From Pseudomonadota bacterium (GTDB lineage: Bacteria; Pseudomonadota; Alphaproteobacteria; Rhizobiales; Rhizobiaceae), in NCBI GenBank assembly GCA_023419995.1, contig JAEZXF010000401.1:1-7928 (forward strand): 7,928 nucleotides of DNA, written 5' to 3'. The notes under the pieces were generated by a model, which was not told the DNA's origin, did not search any database, and saw only the letters and a list, made by a program, of their open reading frames with translations. Shown piece by piece: positions 5,923-7,928 of this stretch. The stretch's first letter is position 1, and the number at the start of each line of letters is the position of its first letter. Made by a program: the position numbers and the translations under genes.

Positions 5923-7278
5923 ATGGAAAATACCCCCAACCTCTCCCTTCCCTACATCATGCCGTCGCAGGCGCAGAAGCACGTCACGCACAACGAGGCG
6001 CTGCGCGTGCTCGATGCGCTGGTGCATCTGGCGGTCCTCGATCGCGATCTCGCCACCCCGCCCGATGCGCCCGCCGAGGGCGACCGCTACATTGTCGCCG
6101 CCGGCGCGACCGGCCCGTGGCAAGGCGCGGAAGGAAGGATCGCGGCATGGCAGGATGGCGGCTGGGCTATCCTGGCCCCACGGCCCGGCTGGGTGGTTTT
6201 CGTCGTCGACGAAGGCAGCCTCCTGGTATGGAGCGGCTCGACGTGGGATGGCTTCACGAACTCGATTTCCGCACTCCAGAATCTCGCGCTCCTCGGCATC
6301 GGCACCGCCGCCGATGCCGAGAACCGTTTTGCGGCCAAGTTGAACAAGGCGCTGTGGGCCGCACGGCCCACGGACGAGGGTGGAACCGGCGACCTGCGCT
6401 ATACGCTGAACAAGCAGGGACAGGCCAACGTGCTGTCGCTGCTGATGCAGACCAACTGGTCGGGCCGCGCCGAGATCGGGCTCGTCGGCACCGACGATCT
6501 GTCGCTCAAGGTGAGTGCCGATGGATCGAACTGGAGCGAGGCGATGAAGGTCGACCGGCACAGCGGCAGGATCGCCTTTCCGGCGACCAACGTCCTGACC
6601 GACTTCGCCATCAGCCTCCTGCCCGACAGCGGCCGTTTCGCCGGGAACGCGGCGAAAACAGAAACCGCCGGAGCATTCGTCTTTCCGCCCTACCTGACGG
6701 CCTACAATGGCTCGACCGTCGATACCGGCGGCAAATACATCACCAACAACACCGATTATGGCGGCAACGCGGGTTCGCTTGCACCTGAAATCAGGGCGCT
6801 CATCGATATGATCCGTGAGCCGGCCTATCGTCGGTACGGCGTCGAGTTTCACGCGGCACAGATCACCATGGGTTCAGGCACCGCGACCACTTCCGTCAGC
6901 GCCGGCGGCGTCACCTACTACTACAGCGCCTTCATGGCTTTCGGCCCGCGTGCCCCGCGCATGACCTTTCACTGCTATCTGCGCGCGCTCGACGCGCCGA
7001 TCGTCTATCGCCGCTATCCGGGCCAGACCATGGTCAGGAACGGGGTCGAGAGTTCCGACAACGTCGTGATTGCACCGGCCGACGGCTGGGTGTCGATGAC
7101 GGTGCTCGACGAGCAGCCTCCCCGCAGCAGCTACGGCTATAATCCATATCCGTTCAACGTCTATTGCGCGCAGGCCGGCCATCGCTGGCTCCTCGCCTGT
7201 CCCGCGCTGATGGGCGGCATCACCCGGGTGGACGACAATGTCGGCGTCATTGCCGGCATCAACAGATGGCTGCCCTGA
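5923..7278 (+). CDS. DUF2793 domain protein (phage-fibre / gene-transfer-agent-associated type)
   Basis: A 451-residue protein without signal peptide or membrane segment. Residues about 4-110 match the DUF2793 pattern as I know it: NLSLPYIMPSQAQKHVTHNE near the N-terminus, then ALRVLDALVHLAVLDRDL, EGDRYIVAAGATGPW at 52-66, IAAWQDGGWAILAPRPGW at 73-90 and VDEGSLLVWSGSTW at 95-108. A second segment (about 157-220) has LNKQGQANVLSLLMQTNWSG and then VSADGSNWSEAM with VDRHSGRIAFP, a beta-rich arrangement seen in tail-fibre-like proteins carrying DUF2793. Residues about 286-451 are beta-rich with many Tyr and Trp; I do not recognise this part. The family is of unknown function and is met in alphaproteobacterial prophages and gene-transfer-agent-related loci. 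A virion or receptor-binding role is inference. ATG 5923 is chosen over GTG 5890 because family proteins start just before the NLSLPYI-type segment, with AAGG about 9 bases upstream. The 132-base gap before it has no firm promoter. No other phage gene is in view. Confidence 0.82.
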   Translation: MENTPNLSLPYIMPSQAQKHVTHNEALRVLDALVHLAVLDRDLATPPDAPAEGDRYIVAAGATGPWQGAEGRIAAWQDGGWAILAPRPGWVVFVVDEGSLLVWSGSTWDGFTNSISALQNLALLGIGTAADAENRFAAKLNKALWAARPTDEGGTGDLRYTLNKQGQANVLSLLMQTNWSGRAEIGLVGTDDLSLKVSADGSNWSEAMKVDRHSGRIAFPATNVLTDFAISLLPDSGRFAGNAAKTETAGAFVFPPYLTAYNGSTVDTGGKYITNNTDYGGNAGSLAPEIRALIDMIREPAYRRYGVEFHAAQITMGSGTATTSVSAGGVTYYYSAFMAFGPRAPRMTFHCYLRALDAPIVYRRYPGQTMVRNGVESSDNVVIAPADGWVSMTVLDEQPPRSSYGYNPYPFNVYCAQAGHRWLLACPALMGGITRVDDNVGVIAGINRWLP

Positions 7279-7304
7279 CGCCGCGGCAGCCGCGAGGAAG
7301 GAGT

Positions 7305-7332
7305 GGAAGCGCCGGTTCTATTCCGGCCTTTC
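7305..7332 (+). terminator. Possible hairpin between the convergent DUF2793 and SGNH genes
   Basis: GCCGG at 7311-7315 pairs with CCGGC at 7323-7327 around a 7-base loop. With C7310 bulged the stem extends through GAA/TTC-like pairs to about 7305-7332. Only a three-base T run (7329-7331) lies on the plus-strand side and none on the minus side, so it is a weak intrinsic terminator at best. A smaller GC stem (7282-7286 with 7290-7294, loop CAG) sits just after the DUF2793 stop, also without a T tract. The convergent layout makes termination here plausible. Confidence 0.3.
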
Positions 7333-7928
7333 CGCCTCGGCGAGAAGCGGCAGGAAATGTCGGTAGAGGGCGGCGGCACGGCTGGCCGTCAGGTGCTCGC
7401 TGTCCCGGTAGGCGATGGCACCGCCGATGACGGCCGGGCATTCCTGCGGGAAACAGAGGTGGTCCGACAGGTCCAGCCTCGAATAGAGCGCCGAATCGAT
7501 CCGGGGCCAAGCCATGCCCGAGAGCGCGTCGCGTCGTTGCCGGCCGCAATCCTGCCAGCGTCCCACGCTCAGGCAGTCCTTGTAGCTGGCGTACATGCGC
7601 GGTGTGTCCCGCAGTTCCACGACCGCGATGCCTGCGGCAACCAATACCTCGCCGGTGCGCCGCATGCCGTCCCGCCACAGCCTTTCGGATGTCGGGCGGT
7701 CGGCGCTCCTTCCGCGGAGATCGTCGAAGATCCAGCCATAGTAGTTCGCGAAATTCCCGAGGATGACGAGATCGGGGGGATTCTCAACCAGATCGCGCAA
7801 GCGCGCCTTTCTCCACCGGTCGCACTGCTCGTAGACGGAGCGGGTTCTCGGATACCACATCGCGACATCGGCCGTCGGGCAACTCGTCTTCGTCCATGCC
7901 TCGACCTGCCACCCGGCCTCCTCGCCGG
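7318..7928 (-). CDS. Acyltransferase-type SGNH domain, C-terminal part (5' end outside window)
   Basis: The minus-strand frame is open from the right edge to TAG at 7318-7320, giving 202 visible residues; an internal ATG at 7858-7860 is not the true start. The fragment matches the C-terminal SGNH domain that follows acyltransferase 3 membrane domains. Seen: WTKTSCPTADV at visible 11-21; YEQCDRW at 32-38; PDLVILGNFANYY at 51-63, with a conserved Asn in the block III position; CFPQECPAVIGGAIAYR at about 158-174; and DSEHLTA at 175-181, supplying the catalytic D175-x-x-H178. Cysteine pairs suggest a periplasmic domain. The GDS nucleophile block and any membrane domain lie beyond the window, so a stand-alone SGNH protein cannot be excluded. 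It is only distantly similar in wording to the SGNH part of the acyltransferase at 3787-5790, so it is not a recent copy. Likely role: O-acylation of the same surface polysaccharide. Codon use is GC-rich, like the DUF2793 gene it faces. Confidence 0.85.
   Translation of the reverse strand, partial: GEEAGWQVEAWTKTSCPTADVAMWYPRTRSVYEQCDRWRKARLRDLVENPPDLVILGNFANYYGWIFDDLRGRSADRPTSERLWRDGMRRTGEVLVAAGIAVVELRDTPRMYASYKDCLSVGRWQDCGRQRRDALSGMAWPRIDSALYSRLDLSDHLCFPQECPAVIGGAIAYRDSEHLTASRAAALYRHFLPLLAEAERPE

Noticed and set aside
5587..6852. 421-codon open frame on the minus strand
   Set aside because: It lies antisense to the end of the acyltransferase and most of the DUF2793 gene, both of which have clear family motifs. 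Its translation is low-complexity in Arg/Gly/Asp/Val and matches no family I know. Long antisense frames are expected in GC-rich coding DNA.

Overview
The window is a GC-rich stretch of bacterial chromosome. It most likely comes from an alphaproteobacterium, probably of the Hyphomicrobiales/Rhizobiales type. I base this on the strong G/C preference at third codon positions, on a DUF2793 protein (a family I know mainly from alphaproteobacterial phage and gene-transfer-agent-like loci), and on the style of the surface-polysaccharide genes. The taxon is an inference; the window holds no rRNA or other marker gene.

Layout. (1) Positions 1-2186, plus strand: the 3' end of a PLP-dependent nucleotide-sugar aminotransferase, then an NAD-dependent epimerase/reductase, then a membrane phosphoglycosyl transferase joined to it by an ATGA stop/start overlap. 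This reads as one operon that makes an amino/deoxy sugar nucleotide and loads the first sugar phosphate onto undecaprenyl phosphate. (2) 2194-3444, minus strand: a family 4 glycosyltransferase that meets the operon tail to tail with only 7 bases between the stops. (3) 3445-3786: a divergent intergenic region with no protein I recognise, but with a short ORF behind a Shine-Dalgarno-like sequence on each side. (4) 3787-5790, plus strand: a full-length membrane acyltransferase with a C-terminal SGNH domain. (5) 5923-7278, plus strand: a DUF2793 phage-fibre-like protein. (6) 7318-7928, minus strand, cut by the window edge: the SGNH end of a second acyltransferase of the same general class.

Together this is an O-antigen, capsule or exopolysaccharide locus. 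The aminotransferase and epimerase supply the sugar nucleotide, the phosphoglycosyl transferase starts the lipid-linked repeat unit, the family 4 enzyme extends it, and the acyltransferases decorate the glycan with acyl groups (often acetyl). The odd member is the DUF2793 protein, which looks like a virion or fibre component and not like a glycan enzyme.

Base composition is not uniform. Hand counts of single 60-base rows give 48/60 G+C at 1201-1260 and at 6061-6120, but 35/60 at 2641-2700 and 34/60 at 3961-4020. The strand-switched glycosyltransferase-acyltransferase block may therefore have a different history from its surroundings. I saw no tRNA, rRNA, CRISPR array, transposase or IS end.
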